DNA of 59,663 nucleotides from a virus, in IMG/VR virus record IMGVR_UViG_3300034356_001545, positions 1-59,663 of that record; one strand, 5' to 3'. Made by a program: the position numbers and the translations under genes. Positions 21,749-29,469 of the stretch are shown one piece after another (the first letter of the stretch is position 1; each line of letters starts with the position of its first letter). The notes beneath the pieces were generated by a model that made no database searches, was not told where the DNA came from, and saw only the letters and a program-made list of their open reading frames with translations.

Positions 21749-22536
21749 TGAGCGAGATAATCTTGCTTGACGGCACGTCCTGGGAGAAGAACGTCTTGCT
21801 TGAGGCAATGATGGACGACGACTTCTACTATGGCTACCTAGGCTCTGCTTCACTATCATCTTCTTCCGACAAGCTTTTAAACGAAAGCCCGAAGGAGTAC
21901 AAAAATATGCTAGAGGGGGCAAGGCTGGATACACCAGCCCTTGCCATCGGCAAGCTAATCCACACTGCGGTCCTTGAGCCTGAGAAGGTAGAGGCTCTGT
22001 TTGTGAAGGTAGACGTGGCCTCCAAGGCATCGAAGATCTACAAGGATGCCAAGGAACAGCTGTTGAAGGGTCAAACGATCCTTACCACTAGCGAGTACGA
22101 CCTTAGTATGGCTGTTGTGGAGGTTCTGCTTCGCAACGAGTTAGTTAAGGATATGCTAAAGGGTGGGGAGTTCGAGATGCCAGCCATTGGTGACGTATCT
22201 GGACTGCCCCACCGGGCGAAGGCGGACATCCTCCACAGAGGTGTCGCCGTTTACGATCTTAAGACAACATCAGACATTGGCTCATTTAGCCACAGCGCAA
22301 AACGGTATGGATATCCAGCACAGGTATACATATACTCTACGCTGTTTGGAATTGACTACAATAACTTTCAGTTCATAGTAGTCGATAAGGGAAGTAAGGA
22401 TATTGGGGTTTTCTCCGTCTCTGAGTCCTTCTACCTTGAGGGTAAGCGTTTAGTCGATAAAGCTGTCCGTGTTTACACGGAATACTTTATCAACGGCGAA
22501 GACCTCGATAATTATATAATAACAGGAGAACTTTAA
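21748..22536 (+). CDS. PD-(D/E)XK exonuclease (RecE/exodeoxyribonuclease VIII-like)
   Basis: A 262-residue nuclease that likely makes single strands for the ERF protein. Seen motifs: the N-terminal helix ALAIGKLIHTAVLEPE (about 65-80; the GxxxHxxxLEP phrase of RecE-like nucleases), HRAKADIL (D160) and VAVYDLKTTSD (D170, K172), followed by the QVYIYSTLFG helix. Starts by TAATG overlap with erf. Confidence 0.88.
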   Translation: MSEIILLDGTSWEKNVLLEAMMDDDFYYGYLGSASLSSSSDKLLNESPKEYKNMLEGARLDTPALAIGKLIHTAVLEPEKVEALFVKVDVASKASKIYKDAKEQLLKGQTILTTSEYDLSMAVVEVLLRNELVKDMLKGGEFEMPAIGDVSGLPHRAKADILHRGVAVYDLKTTSDIGSFSHSAKRYGYPAQVYIYSTLFGIDYNNFQFIVVDKGSKDIGVFSVSESFYLEGKRLVDKAVRVYTEYFINGEDLDNYIITGEL

Positions 22537-22546
22537 TTTTAATTTT

Positions 22547-22825
22547 ATGTCATCATCAACAGATTATAAAAAGAAAATCAATTATATCGGCAATGTTTTT
22601 TACAACGAATACGAAGGTGAGTTCACTGGATATTCTCTGTACCTAACAGCAGAAGAGCTTGACAATGCTAAGGCATATCTAGCCGACACTGGTCGTGTAT
22701 TGATTAAGCTTAGAACAGGTCGTGAGCCAAAGAAGCCTTACGCATCTATCGAAGCCGCTAAGACACCAGCACCACCTAAGACTGAACAGCCTCGGGTAAT
22801 GCCAACTACCACGCTAGAATTCTAA
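22547..22825 (+). CDS. Early hypothetical protein, possible SSB-like partner, 92 residues
   Basis: A small protein (MSSSTDYKKKINYIGNVFYN) with a beta-rich first half (GEFTGYSLYLTAEELDNAKA) and a Pro-rich flexible tail ending TTTLEF. The arrangement of compact domain plus Pro-rich linker plus short hydrophobic/acidic tip recalls single-strand-binding proteins, but the OB fold cannot be confirmed by eye. It lies in the recombination block. Confidence 0.5.
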   Translation: MSSSTDYKKKINYIGNVFYNEYEGEFTGYSLYLTAEELDNAKAYLADTGRVLIKLRTGREPKKPYASIEAAKTPAPPKTEQPRVMPTTTLEF

Positions 22826-23217
22826 TGCTGGAGACTTCGATAGCATACCTGCTCTCGATGGAGTGGGGGAGGGACATCACTGCCCCCCCCTCTTCCTCCT
22901 TCTCCTTGACAAGCAGCAACGGATCAAAGGACGTTACGTTCTACATCATCCAGGCTACGCTTGACAATGGAGTTATACGATTCGTTCCTATGTCCACAAG
23001 CAAGGAGTTCATCGTTATGTTTATATGGAAGAAGGAAGGGGCCAACTGCGTAACTATCCCAACAGCTAAAATACAGGACGACCTACCTACTGGGATGATA
23101 ACATCAAAGAAGATTGCAGATTCCTTAATCCATAAAACACAAATAGATGTCTCTTCCGATCTTTTACCTTCAGGCAACGATTTCATATACCAAAGGCAAG
23201 CAAAAGATAAAGCGTGA
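22825..23217 (+). CDS. Hypothetical protein, 130 residues
   Basis: Starts by 1-nt overlap with the previous stop (TAATG). Product MLETSIAYLLSMEWGRDITA with a Ser-rich loop, then a beta region (DVTFYIIQATLDNGVIRFVP). The last 71 nt overlap the start of the next gene in another frame. Not recognised. Confidence 0.55.
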   Translation: MLETSIAYLLSMEWGRDITAPPSSSFSLTSSNGSKDVTFYIIQATLDNGVIRFVPMSTSKEFIVMFIWKKEGANCVTIPTAKIQDDLPTGMITSKKIADSLIHKTQIDVSSDLLPSGNDFIYQRQAKDKA

Positions 23218-23383
23218 GGAGTGGATTGTTTCTAAGTACGATACCGCAAGGGAGATAATGATCAACGACTCTAAGACCAATAAAAGCTTAGAGGACAGGG
23301 TCTACGGAAAGGCATACAAGGGAGAGAAGAAGATTGTGATTGTAAAGATTAACTCAAAGAAAATAGTAGGATATGGAGTCTAA
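23147..23383 (+). CDS. Small basic protein, 78 residues
   Basis: A basic protein (MSLPIFYLQATISYTKGKQK) ending in a beta hairpin rich in Lys (GEKKIVIVKINSKKIVGYGV). It overlaps the upstream gene by 71 nt; both look like plausible proteins, so the true start could be later. Unknown function. Confidence 0.5.
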   Translation: MSLPIFYLQATISYTKGKQKIKREEWIVSKYDTAREIMINDSKTNKSLEDRVYGKAYKGEKKIVIVKINSKKIVGYGV

Positions 23384-23642
23384 AAACAAAGGAGCCGGAG
23401 AGGATATGAAGTTTATATTCTGGGATGATGTTGGTGACAGCCAAGATCACGTCGACAACCAATGCGACTGCCCTCCTTGGAAAACTGAGATTGCTTACAA
23501 CGAACTCAATAAGCCTTGCTGCATTGCTAAGGCAAGGCAACAAGACTTTCTAGAGCAGAAAAGACTCGATGAACGTATGAGAGTTATTATGCAGAATGGT
23601 AACACCGGCGAGCACTACCCAGAGTATGACGATGAAAAATAA
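23373..23642 (+). CDS. Hypothetical Cys-containing protein, 89 residues
   Basis: MESKNKGAGEDMKFIFWDDV opens an acidic protein with CDCPP and PCC clusters that might bind a metal, and a charged helical end. Overlaps both neighbours by short stretches. An internal ATG (MKFIFWDD, residue 12) is an alternative start. Unknown. Confidence 0.5.
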   Translation: MESKNKGAGEDMKFIFWDDVGDSQDHVDNQCDCPPWKTEIAYNELNKPCCIAKARQQDFLEQKRLDERMRVIMQNGNTGEHYPEYDDEK

Positions 23643-23796
23643 AAGGCTAATACTTGAACAGTATAATAAGGCGAAGAACTTTCGCAACGTATGTATGTAT
23701 GATGGTAAGCAGGCAGAGGCTAAGTACTGGTCTGGCTACATCGACGCACTCAGTTTAATTATAGAGACACAGATAGATGAAAAAGACAGCAATTAA
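23626..23796 (+). CDS. Small helical protein, 56 residues
   Basis: MTMKNKRLILEQYNKAKNFR, then a second helix (AEAKYWSGYIDALSLIIETQ). I placed the start at ATG 23626 (23632 is a second choice), since the longer reading from 23596 runs inside the upstream gene. Unknown. Confidence 0.5.
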   Translation: MTMKNKRLILEQYNKAKNFRNVCMYDGKQAEAKYWSGYIDALSLIIETQIDEKDSN

Positions 23797-23965
23797 AGAA
23801 GTCGAAGACAAACTAAACGAACTAGATTCCAAGGAGTTCTACCGATGGATCATAATGAATATGCCTAGGCTATTGGTAGTAGACAAGAAGTCTACTCAAG
23901 AGAAACGTGATGATGTATTGACGAGTTTGTACAGCCACCCACGGCACATAGGGTCGAAGTACTAA
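23777..23965 (+). CDS. Small helical protein, 62 residues
   Basis: MKKTAIKEVEDKLNELDSKE followed by a helix with Trp (FYRWIIMNMPRLLVVDKK). Overlaps the previous gene by 20 nt. Unknown. A ~105-nt gap to the next gene holds no feature that I can support. Confidence 0.5.
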   Translation: MKKTAIKEVEDKLNELDSKEFYRWIIMNMPRLLVVDKKSTQEKRDDVLTSLYSHPRHIGSKY

Positions 23966-24071
23966 AGCTGTTGGGAGTTACTGAGGCGCAAGATGTAGCA
24001 GCTAATGCTACGAAAGTCAAGAGAAGTATCTTCATAGAATGTTAATTTAATGTTAAATATACAAAAAACAA

Positions 24072-24296
24072 ATGAAAAACAATAAAACAACCAAAAGAGT
24101 AGACCTTCCAGTGGATGAGTTTATCAATCAATTTCCACTAACCGCACAGCTTGAAATAGACTACTTCTTCAAAGAGAATAGGTCAATACGGAAGTCAGTG
24201 CCAACAGTTCTTGACTTTCTTCTTGATGCATTCGAAGGGCACGAAGAGGAGAAGGAGATCAAGAAGCTACTCAAGTTGTACGACAAGGAAAAATGA
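24072..24296 (+). CDS. Small helical protein, 74 residues
   Basis: MKNNKTTKRVDLPVDEFINQ, then LEIDYFFKENRSIRKSVPTV and a charged end. Leader AAAAAACAAATG. It overlaps the next gene by ATGA. No recognised family. Confidence 0.5.
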   Translation: MKNNKTTKRVDLPVDEFINQFPLTAQLEIDYFFKENRSIRKSVPTVLDFLLDAFEGHEEEKEIKKLLKLYDKEK

Positions 24297-24580
24297 AAAT
24301 AGAGATAACAATGACCGAGCTGTTACTAATCATTGATATGATTAAGAACGGCATCGAACCAGAAGACAACGAAGGCACGGACTTCTACACTGAAGATGAA
24401 CTTAATAACAATAAAACAATGACTGACATAACAAAATGCTGGGGACACGGATGTGATCTCAAGGAATCTTGCTACCGCTTCACTGCCTCCGAAGGTATGT
24501 ATCAATCCTACTTTATGAACTCACCTATTAAGGACGGCAAGTGCGAATACCAGTGGGATACTAGCGCCAAAGAGAAATGA
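24293..24580 (+). CDS. Hypothetical protein with Cys cluster, 95 residues
   Basis: MKIEITMTELLLIIDMIKNG opens a helix, followed by an acidic linker and a Cys-containing end (CWGHGCDLKESCYRFTASEG, then CEYQW) that may bind zinc; the CxxxxCxxxxxC spacing resembles a small finger in phage proteins. Coupled by ATGA to both neighbours. Confidence 0.55.
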   Translation: MKIEITMTELLLIIDMIKNGIEPEDNEGTDFYTEDELNNNKTMTDITKCWGHGCDLKESCYRFTASEGMYQSYFMNSPIKDGKCEYQWDTSAKEK

Positions 24581-24864
24581 AAACACCAAGATTAACCAAA
24601 CAGCAAAAGCGAGAGCAGGCAGTGATTGACCTACTCAATCAGATGTTTGTTATTGCCGGACACGATGTTACCTACGATGACATCAAGGGTAGAACCGACA
24701 ACTGGTGGGCCGAGTGGACTATGACTATGGATCAGTCCGACCAGTGGATGGCCTGGGGCGTAGACTACCTACGTAAGAATCTAAAGCTAAACAAAACCTT
24801 AGCTGAGAAAGAAATGCAGTGGATCAACGTACAATGGGGGCTCAAGTATAGTGATTTGAAATGA
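24577..24864 (+). CDS. Conserved-type phage protein, 95 residues
   Basis: A helical protein (MKTPRLTKQQKREQAVIDLL) with a Trp-rich middle (DNWWAEWTMTMDQSDQWMAW). I recall similar small proteins in many phage early regions; their role is unknown. Last gene before the operator-like repeats. Confidence 0.55.
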   Translation: MKTPRLTKQQKREQAVIDLLNQMFVIAGHDVTYDDIKGRTDNWWAEWTMTMDQSDQWMAWGVDYLRKNLKLNKTLAEKEMQWINVQWGLKYSDLK

Positions 24865-24898
24865 ACCCTTTATAGTGCATTAAGGCGCACTTGACCTG

Positions 24899-24955
24899 TT
24901 AATGTACGTTTTAATGTACATTATGACTACAAATTGTGCAATTAAAGGTACATTA
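24899..24955 (+). repeat. Operator-like repeats (TTAATGTAC)
   Basis: TTAATGTAC occurs at 24899 and 24911 (12-bp phase). TAATGTACATTA (24912-24923) is a perfect 12-bp palindrome, GTACATTA recurs at 24948, and AATTG-TG-CAATT (24932-24943) lies between. All stand 27-80 nt upstream of a promoter, as repressor sites would. Confidence 0.55.
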
Positions 24956-24981
24956 TCAAACGAAAAAATAAGTGTATTTAT

Positions 24982-25013
24982 TTGCATATAGGCCAAACCA
25001 ATGCGTACATTTA
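24982..25013 (+). promoter_or_regulatory. Promoter TTGCATA-N17-TACATTTA
   Basis: TTGCATA at 24982 and TACATTTA at 25006-25013, 21 nt between TTG and the box; the same -33 heptamer as the early promoters. 50 nt before the ATG at 25064. Confidence 0.55.
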
Positions 25014-25063
25014 CAATTAAATACGTATAATATGTCCAGTAAATTTTATTAAAAACAAAACAA

Positions 25064-25327
25064 ATGAAAGCAGAATCAATTAAAGAACCAGATAACACTG
25101 TAGGATATGTGGAGTATAGCATAAAGCAGAAGTGTCTCCACTTCAATCAACATACGAAAGGACGATTCCGCCATAGTAGATCAGAAGATTGGGATGTTAT
25201 TGGTTTCTGTACGTTTGACACTGGAGTGAAAATCGCAATGTATTGTCAGGACGTCTTGGATAAAGAGGGAAAGTTTGACATAAGAGATGTTAGGATTGCG
25301 TATGAACTATATAAAGAAACCGAATAA
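25064..25327 (+). CDS. Hypothetical protein, 87 residues
   Basis: MKAESIKEPDNTVGYVEYSI, a small alpha/beta basic protein with several His/Cys, first gene after the 24.98-kb promoter and thus possibly under the repeats at 24.9 kb. Not recognised. Confidence 0.55.
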   Translation: MKAESIKEPDNTVGYVEYSIKQKCLHFNQHTKGRFRHSRSEDWDVIGFCTFDTGVKIAMYCQDVLDKEGKFDIRDVRIAYELYKETE

Positions 25328-25329
25328 AA

Positions 25330-25776
25330 ATGAACGACTCAGCTATAAAGATTCTAAAAACAGCAAATGCTGTTAGGGATTTATTGTTAGAAAAAAATAA
25401 AGCATATGGGGACTCAGCACTTGAGCCTTCCAATATCTTTGCAAAGGGTTCCGCTGTAGAGAACATCTGCTGTCGTATTGACGACAAGCTGATGCGAATC
25501 AAAAACAAAGGGATCAACGACTCCACGGAGGATACTATTCAGGACCTAATAGGTTATTTAATTTTACTTAAAATTGCAGTTGAAGATGAGCGTACTAGAA
25601 CAATCAATAACCATATTTCCGAGTATTCTACACACGGAGAAACCTTCGTACATAACGATATCCGCCGCACTCCAAAGAATCTCGACTGGTGGGAAACATC
25701 TACCTCTAGTTCAGCAAGTCAGAGAAGGCCAAAAAGAAGCGAAGAAGAAGCTTCCGGTGATCCTATGGGCGGGTGA
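25330..25776 (+). CDS. Nucleotide-modification-associated domain 1 (Nmad1/DUF1599) protein with run-on C-terminus
   Basis: The first ~90 residues match the Nmad1 family: RDLLLEKNKAYGDSALEPSN, a conserved Glu, then RIDDKLMRIKNKG and DTIQDLIGYLILLKIAVEDE. Such MazG-like helical proteins accompany phage nucleotide metabolism or DNA modification. The last ~55 residues (Ser/Arg-rich) overlap the helicase gene by 191 nt in another frame and look like run-on translation rather than a family domain. Confidence 0.7.
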   Translation: MNDSAIKILKTANAVRDLLLEKNKAYGDSALEPSNIFAKGSAVENICCRIDDKLMRIKNKGINDSTEDTIQDLIGYLILLKIAVEDERTRTINNHISEYSTHGETFVHNDIRRTPKNLDWWETSTSSSASQRRPKRSEEEASGDPMGG

Positions 25777-27412
25777 GTTTGACTCACGCCGCGACGAATC
25801 AATACGACAGCACAGCGGACTGATAGTCCTTGACTTCGACCACCTAGACGTGGAAGGAAGCAAAGACATTTTATCCACAGATCCATATGTATTCGCCTGC
25901 TGGATATCTCCATCCGGCGAAGGGCTCAAGGCACTGGTCAACGTATCGAATCCAAGCCTACATAGAGACCATTTCCGAGCACTTCAGGCATACTTTGATG
26001 CTGAGTATGGTCTAGAGGTAGACCCCTCTGGAATCAACGAATCTCGCGCCTGCTTTGACAGCTACGACCCAGAGATTGTAGTCAACGAAGGCTCCAAGAT
26101 ATTCGGGCAGATGATGTCCGAGAAGTCTATAGCTCAGAAGGTACAGCCGAAGGACCACTACACCGACTACAATAAGTTGGCGGTGGTGTCATCTATGATA
26201 CGCCGAGCAGAGGATGGAGAGAAGCACGCGATACTTCTCAAGGCAGCGATCCTATGTGGCGGCTATATTGCTGTTGGACGTATGGAAGAGGACGAGGCAT
26301 ACCACGTACTCGAGAGGGAGATCCTTAGGCGCGATGTGGACTCCATAGAGACCGCACGCAACACAATCAAGGACGGCATAGAGAAGGGCAAGACGATGCC
26401 CATCCGTGAGGTACTAGAGGAGGAGAACTCCGCCAAGCTGGAGATGATGATCAACGACGGGGATATGTCGTTCATATCCTCCGACGATGAAGACTACCGA
26501 TGGATTCAGGACTACATAGAGGGCAAGATACAGCTAGGCCTTACCACTGGGTGCAAGGACTTTGACAAGCACTTCCTGATCAAGAGAGACCTAACCGTAA
26601 TCAACGGAATATCAAACATTGGTAAGTCTACGTTCTCTCTATATATGATTGTATCTACTGCAGTTAACCACAACTGGAGGTGGATTATATACTCATCAGA
26701 GAACCGCACCGCTGCAGTTAAGATGAAGCTCATACAGTTTGCTGCAAATATGCAGGTCAAGGAGATGAATGGATACGACCTTAAGAGGTCGTACCAATGG
26801 GTCAATGACCACTTCACGATAATCAGTAACAAGAGCATCTACTCCTACAGCGACCTGCTGGTGTTCGGAGAGAAGCTAATACGCCAGGGAGACTACGATG
26901 GCTACTTCATTGATCCGTACAACAGCCTAAAGATTCAGATGTCTTCTGGCTCTTCGCTCACCACCCACGACTACCACTACGAGGCTGCCTCTGAGTTCCT
27001 TTCGTTTACCCAGTCCCACAATATGGGCCTATGGCTGTCTACCCACGCCATCACCGAAGCGCAGAGGCGTAAGGGAGAGGACGGACTACCGAAGGCTCCC
27101 TATGCTGAGGACACCGAAGGTGGAGGTAAATTCGTAAATAAGTCTGATAATTTCTTGACATTCCACAGGAAAATTCAGCACCCAGAGTACGATATGAGGC
27201 GTACCGTTGAGGTACACGTAAGAAAGATTAGGGAGGTAGAGTCCGGTGGGGAACCCACAAGCCTCGACTATCCTGTTCTGTTTGAGATGAATGGGCTAAG
27301 CTCTGGCTTCGTAAACAAGTTTACAGGAAAGCCATTGTTTAAGTCTATACTTGCCGATGTACCTCCACCAAAGATTAACTTCGAAGGTGTTGTGTATGAA
27401 GATGCTTTCTAG
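25586..27412 (+). CDS. Primase-like/DnaB-type replicative helicase fusion
   Basis: A 608-residue replication protein. Residues ~1-180 resemble the BT4734/VirE N-terminal domain (ILHTEKPSYITISAALQRIS, LIVLDFDHLDVEG, SPSGEGLKALVNV), common as an N-terminal part of Bacteroidota phage helicase-primases. The C-terminal part is an SF4 (RecA-like) helicase: Walker A GISNIGKST (341-349), Walker B DGYFIDPYNSL (D443), then STHAITEAQRR with the sensor His. ATG 25586 (MSVLEQSIT) is preferred to a TTG four codons earlier. Overlaps the Nmad1 frame by 191 nt. Confidence 0.85.
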   Translation: MSVLEQSITIFPSILHTEKPSYITISAALQRISTGGKHLPLVQQVREGQKEAKKKLPVILWAGEFDSRRDESIRQHSGLIVLDFDHLDVEGSKDILSTDPYVFACWISPSGEGLKALVNVSNPSLHRDHFRALQAYFDAEYGLEVDPSGINESRACFDSYDPEIVVNEGSKIFGQMMSEKSIAQKVQPKDHYTDYNKLAVVSSMIRRAEDGEKHAILLKAAILCGGYIAVGRMEEDEAYHVLEREILRRDVDSIETARNTIKDGIEKGKTMPIREVLEEENSAKLEMMINDGDMSFISSDDEDYRWIQDYIEGKIQLGLTTGCKDFDKHFLIKRDLTVINGISNIGKSTFSLYMIVSTAVNHNWRWIIYSSENRTAAVKMKLIQFAANMQVKEMNGYDLKRSYQWVNDHFTIISNKSIYSYSDLLVFGEKLIRQGDYDGYFIDPYNSLKIQMSSGSSLTTHDYHYEAASEFLSFTQSHNMGLWLSTHAITEAQRRKGEDGLPKAPYAEDTEGGGKFVNKSDNFLTFHRKIQHPEYDMRRTVEVHVRKIREVESGGEPTSLDYPVLFEMNGLSSGFVNKFTGKPLFKSILADVPPPKINFEGVVYEDAF

Positions 27413-27420
27413 TATCTTTG
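27390..27420 (+). promoter_or_regulatory. Promoter TTG-N20-TATCTTTG for rusA
   Basis: TTGTGTA (27390) and TATCTTTG (27413-27420), 20 nt between TTG and box. It lies in the helicase 3' end, and only 4 nt separate the box from the GTG of rusA. Confidence 0.7.
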
Positions 27421-27424
27421 ACTA

Positions 27425-27955
27425 GTGATAAATAATTATAATGAAATTGAGATATCAATACCAAAGCCTCCGTCACTTAATCAGCTCTACGCTGGCAAGT
27501 TTTGGACGTTCCGCCACAGGGAAAAAGAAAAGTATTTTAATGGCCTTTCCACTGCGCTTGAAGGACACGACAAATGGTCTACGGACCGCTTCGCTATCCA
27601 CCTACGCTATAATTCTAAATTCGACGTTGACAATTCTGTTGTTGCTGTTAAGTTTCTTGCAGATTATCTACGCTATAATGGATACGTTATCGATGATACT
27701 CCTAAACATTTCTTGGAGCTTAGAATCACGTTTGATGCGGAACTCAAAAAGGATCAATACATCGCTAAAATAATCTGTTATAACTATAATTTAATTCAAA
27801 ACAATAACGATAATGACATTAGAGCAACTAAGCCGGGTGTACTTCATAGCGACCTCGAGGATATCAGCGGGGAGCGCGGAACTGTACGAAGACCTACACG
27901 ACCAAAAAGGAAGCCCGCTGCTAGACCCAAAGCAGGTAAGCGAGATAACAAATAA
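27425..27955 (+). CDS. rusA: RusA-like Holliday junction resolvase with run-on tail
   Basis: The family's layout is visible: PKPPSLNQLYAGKFWTFRHR near the start (residues ~13-32), and the catalytic acidic block KFDVDNSVVAVKFLADYL (D67, D69, D80) with GYVIDDTPKHF (D90, D91). RusA cuts four-way junctions, clearing DNA for packaging. The only in-frame start is GTG (27425), 4 nt after the promoter box, implying a leaderless mRNA. Residues past ~125 (RRPTRPKRKPAARPKAGKRD) are basic and overlap the next gene by 143 nt in another frame, probably a run-on. Confidence 0.85.
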   Translation: MINNYNEIEISIPKPPSLNQLYAGKFWTFRHREKEKYFNGLSTALEGHDKWSTDRFAIHLRYNSKFDVDNSVVAVKFLADYLRYNGYVIDDTPKHFLELRITFDAELKKDQYIAKIICYNYNLIQNNNDNDIRATKPGVLHSDLEDISGERGTVRRPTRPKRKPAARPKAGKRDNK

Positions 27956-28031
27956 GTACTCTAGATCATTTCGTCTTGAGCTTGATATGATTCGCTCCGC
28001 ACTTACGGAGTACGCAGAACAGCAGCGATGA
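27813..28031 (+). CDS. Small helical protein, 72 residues
   Basis: MTLEQLSRVYFIATSRISAG then helical text ending DMIRSALTEYAEQQR. It starts inside rusA (143-nt overlap, different frame) and overlaps the glycosyltransferase start by ATGA. The balanced composition suggests this frame, rather than the basic RusA tail, is the selected one in the overlap. Unknown function. Confidence 0.6.
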   Translation: MTLEQLSRVYFIATSRISAGSAELYEDLHDQKGSPLLDPKQVSEITNKYSRSFRLELDMIRSALTEYAEQQR

Positions 28032-28990
28032 TAACCTTGGTGCACATCGATGGGCTTAGTGGGATTAACTACCACAGGCTCATCGTTCCACTTAGACGCC
28101 TTATTAATCAAGGCGTCAACATACATTGGATAGAATCATTAAATGAGCTGAAGGACATCAATCTAGATGTTGTAACAAGCTTAATTATATCGCGTAAAGC
28201 TTCCGTTACTAACCATAAAAAGTTCAGTCAAATGCTTAAAAGTCACGGAGTTAAGTTGATACTTGACAACGATGACTACTGGGACCTGAACAACGGAAAC
28301 CCCGCGAAGGGACTTTACGAAATATACTACGGCCCAGACATCAAGAAGACCATAAGGATTGCCGACGTCATATGGACGCCGTCTCACTACCTGGCCAAAC
28401 AGATGAAGGCTGTAAACCCTAATGCTGTTATTGAGTTTGTAAACAACTCCATAGACGACGCAGAGGACCAGTGGAAGAACATCCGTAAGTACAGCTCTAG
28501 CGATCTTCGCTTCGGTTATGCCGGAGCACTTGGCCACCTAAGTGACATAAAGGAGATGAAGTACGACTTCTCAAAGGTGTATACCTTTGGAGTGAAGGGT
28601 ATGGACTACGACGAGATCCTAAAGTTCGACAAGCTATCCGAGCCTAGAGACATCTGGAACTACGGAAAGCTCTACAAGAACTTTGATGTAAGTCTTGTTC
28701 CTCTTTCAAGGAACAGATTTAACTGGTGCAAGAGCGACCTTAAAATTGTCGAAGCGGCTTGGACTAGGACAGCGGTCATAGCGTCCAACACAAAGCCTTA
28801 CAATGGCATTATACGCCACGGAGAGACTGGTCTTCTATGTTCCACACCTAAGGAGTGGGAGGAGGCTATCGAATCGATGGATAAGAAGACAGCAAAGAAG
28901 ATGGCAAACAATCTCTTTGAGGATATCAAGGACCACGAGGACTACAACCTCGACAAGATAAACCTCAAGCGATTGAAGCATCTTGTATGA
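28028..28990 (+). CDS. GT-B-fold glycosyltransferase
   Basis: A 320-residue glycosyltransferase: N-terminal Rossmann-like half (TLVHIDGLSGINYHRLIVPL, VKLILDNDDYWDLN, IADVIWTPSHYLAKQM) and C-terminal half with LRFGYAGALGHLSD and the nucleotide-sugar end FNWCKSDLKIVEAAWTRTAV plus GETGLLCSTPKEWEEA, the classic GT4-type Glu/Gly pattern. It could glycosylate phage DNA (an Nmad1 gene is close by), host surface sugars or virion proteins; the acceptor is not visible. Overlaps both neighbours by ATGA. Confidence 0.8.
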   Translation: MITLVHIDGLSGINYHRLIVPLRRLINQGVNIHWIESLNELKDINLDVVTSLIISRKASVTNHKKFSQMLKSHGVKLILDNDDYWDLNNGNPAKGLYEIYYGPDIKKTIRIADVIWTPSHYLAKQMKAVNPNAVIEFVNNSIDDAEDQWKNIRKYSSSDLRFGYAGALGHLSDIKEMKYDFSKVYTFGVKGMDYDEILKFDKLSEPRDIWNYGKLYKNFDVSLVPLSRNRFNWCKSDLKIVEAAWTRTAVIASNTKPYNGIIRHGETGLLCSTPKEWEEAIESMDKKTAKKMANNLFEDIKDHEDYNLDKINLKRLKHLV

Positions 28991-29400
28991 TCAAGTACGA
29001 GAGGGAGCTCTTCAACCTCATAAAGGAGAGAATTGCCGATGACCTCAAGGTCAGCGAGCATAATATGTCTAAGTACGACTGCTACTCTCTTGTCCACAAC
29101 TCGGACATAGAACTTAAGTGCCGTAACCTTCACTACGATGACCTACTCATCGAGAAGGCCAAGTACGACGCCCTTATCGAAAGGGCGGCAATGTTTGGTA
29201 CGCTGCCTGTATACATCAATTCAACCCCTAATGGGGTCTGGTCGTTCCGCTTGAGCGAACTCCCAGAGCCCAAGTGGGAGGAGCGAAGGATGCCAAAGAC
29301 CACCCATTTCACCAATAACAATATGATTGTCAAGATGGTGGGTTACTACAACATTTCTTTAGGAAAAGATATCACAGAGTTGCTAGGATTGAGCAAGTAG
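28987..29400 (+). CDS. PD-(D/E)XK-like nuclease candidate, 137 residues
   Basis: The phrase NSDIELKCRNLHYDDLLIEK (residues 38-57) has a D-IEIK-type motif (D40, E42, K44) followed by a helix with KAKYDALIERA, and then VYINSTPNGVWSFRLS; I recognise this as a small phage restriction-endonuclease-fold protein. It may be a recombination or host-DNA-degrading nuclease. Last gene before the nrd transcript. Confidence 0.65.
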   Translation: MIKYERELFNLIKERIADDLKVSEHNMSKYDCYSLVHNSDIELKCRNLHYDDLLIEKAKYDALIERAAMFGTLPVYINSTPNGVWSFRLSELPEPKWEERRMPKTTHFTNNNMIVKMVGYYNISLGKDITELLGLSK

Positions 29401-29411
29401 CACTATCTTCG
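29380..29411 (+). promoter_or_regulatory. Promoter TTG-N21-TATCTTCG for nrdBA
   Basis: TTG (29380-29382), 21 nt, TATCTTCG (29404-29411), overlapping the end of the nuclease gene; variant box as at 14426 and 20457. Confidence 0.5.
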
Positions 29412-29422
29412 CAATCCGTTTT

Positions 29423-29451
29423 GGGCCACCTAGTGTGGCCCTTTCTTTTCT
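29423..29451 (+). terminator. Rho-independent terminator or leader attenuator upstream of nrdB
   Basis: GGGCCAC/GTGGCCC with a 5-nt loop (29423-29441) followed by TTTCTTTTCT. It lies between the promoter at 29404 and nrdB (29470), so it both ends the upstream transcript and could attenuate the nrd one. Confidence 0.75.
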
Positions 29452-29469
29452 AACCTTAACAATAATCCT

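Noticed and set aside
25330-27955. Stop-codon reassignment as explanation of the run-on tails
   Set aside because: TAA, TAG and TGA all end convincing genes here, and recoding would lengthen many more frames.
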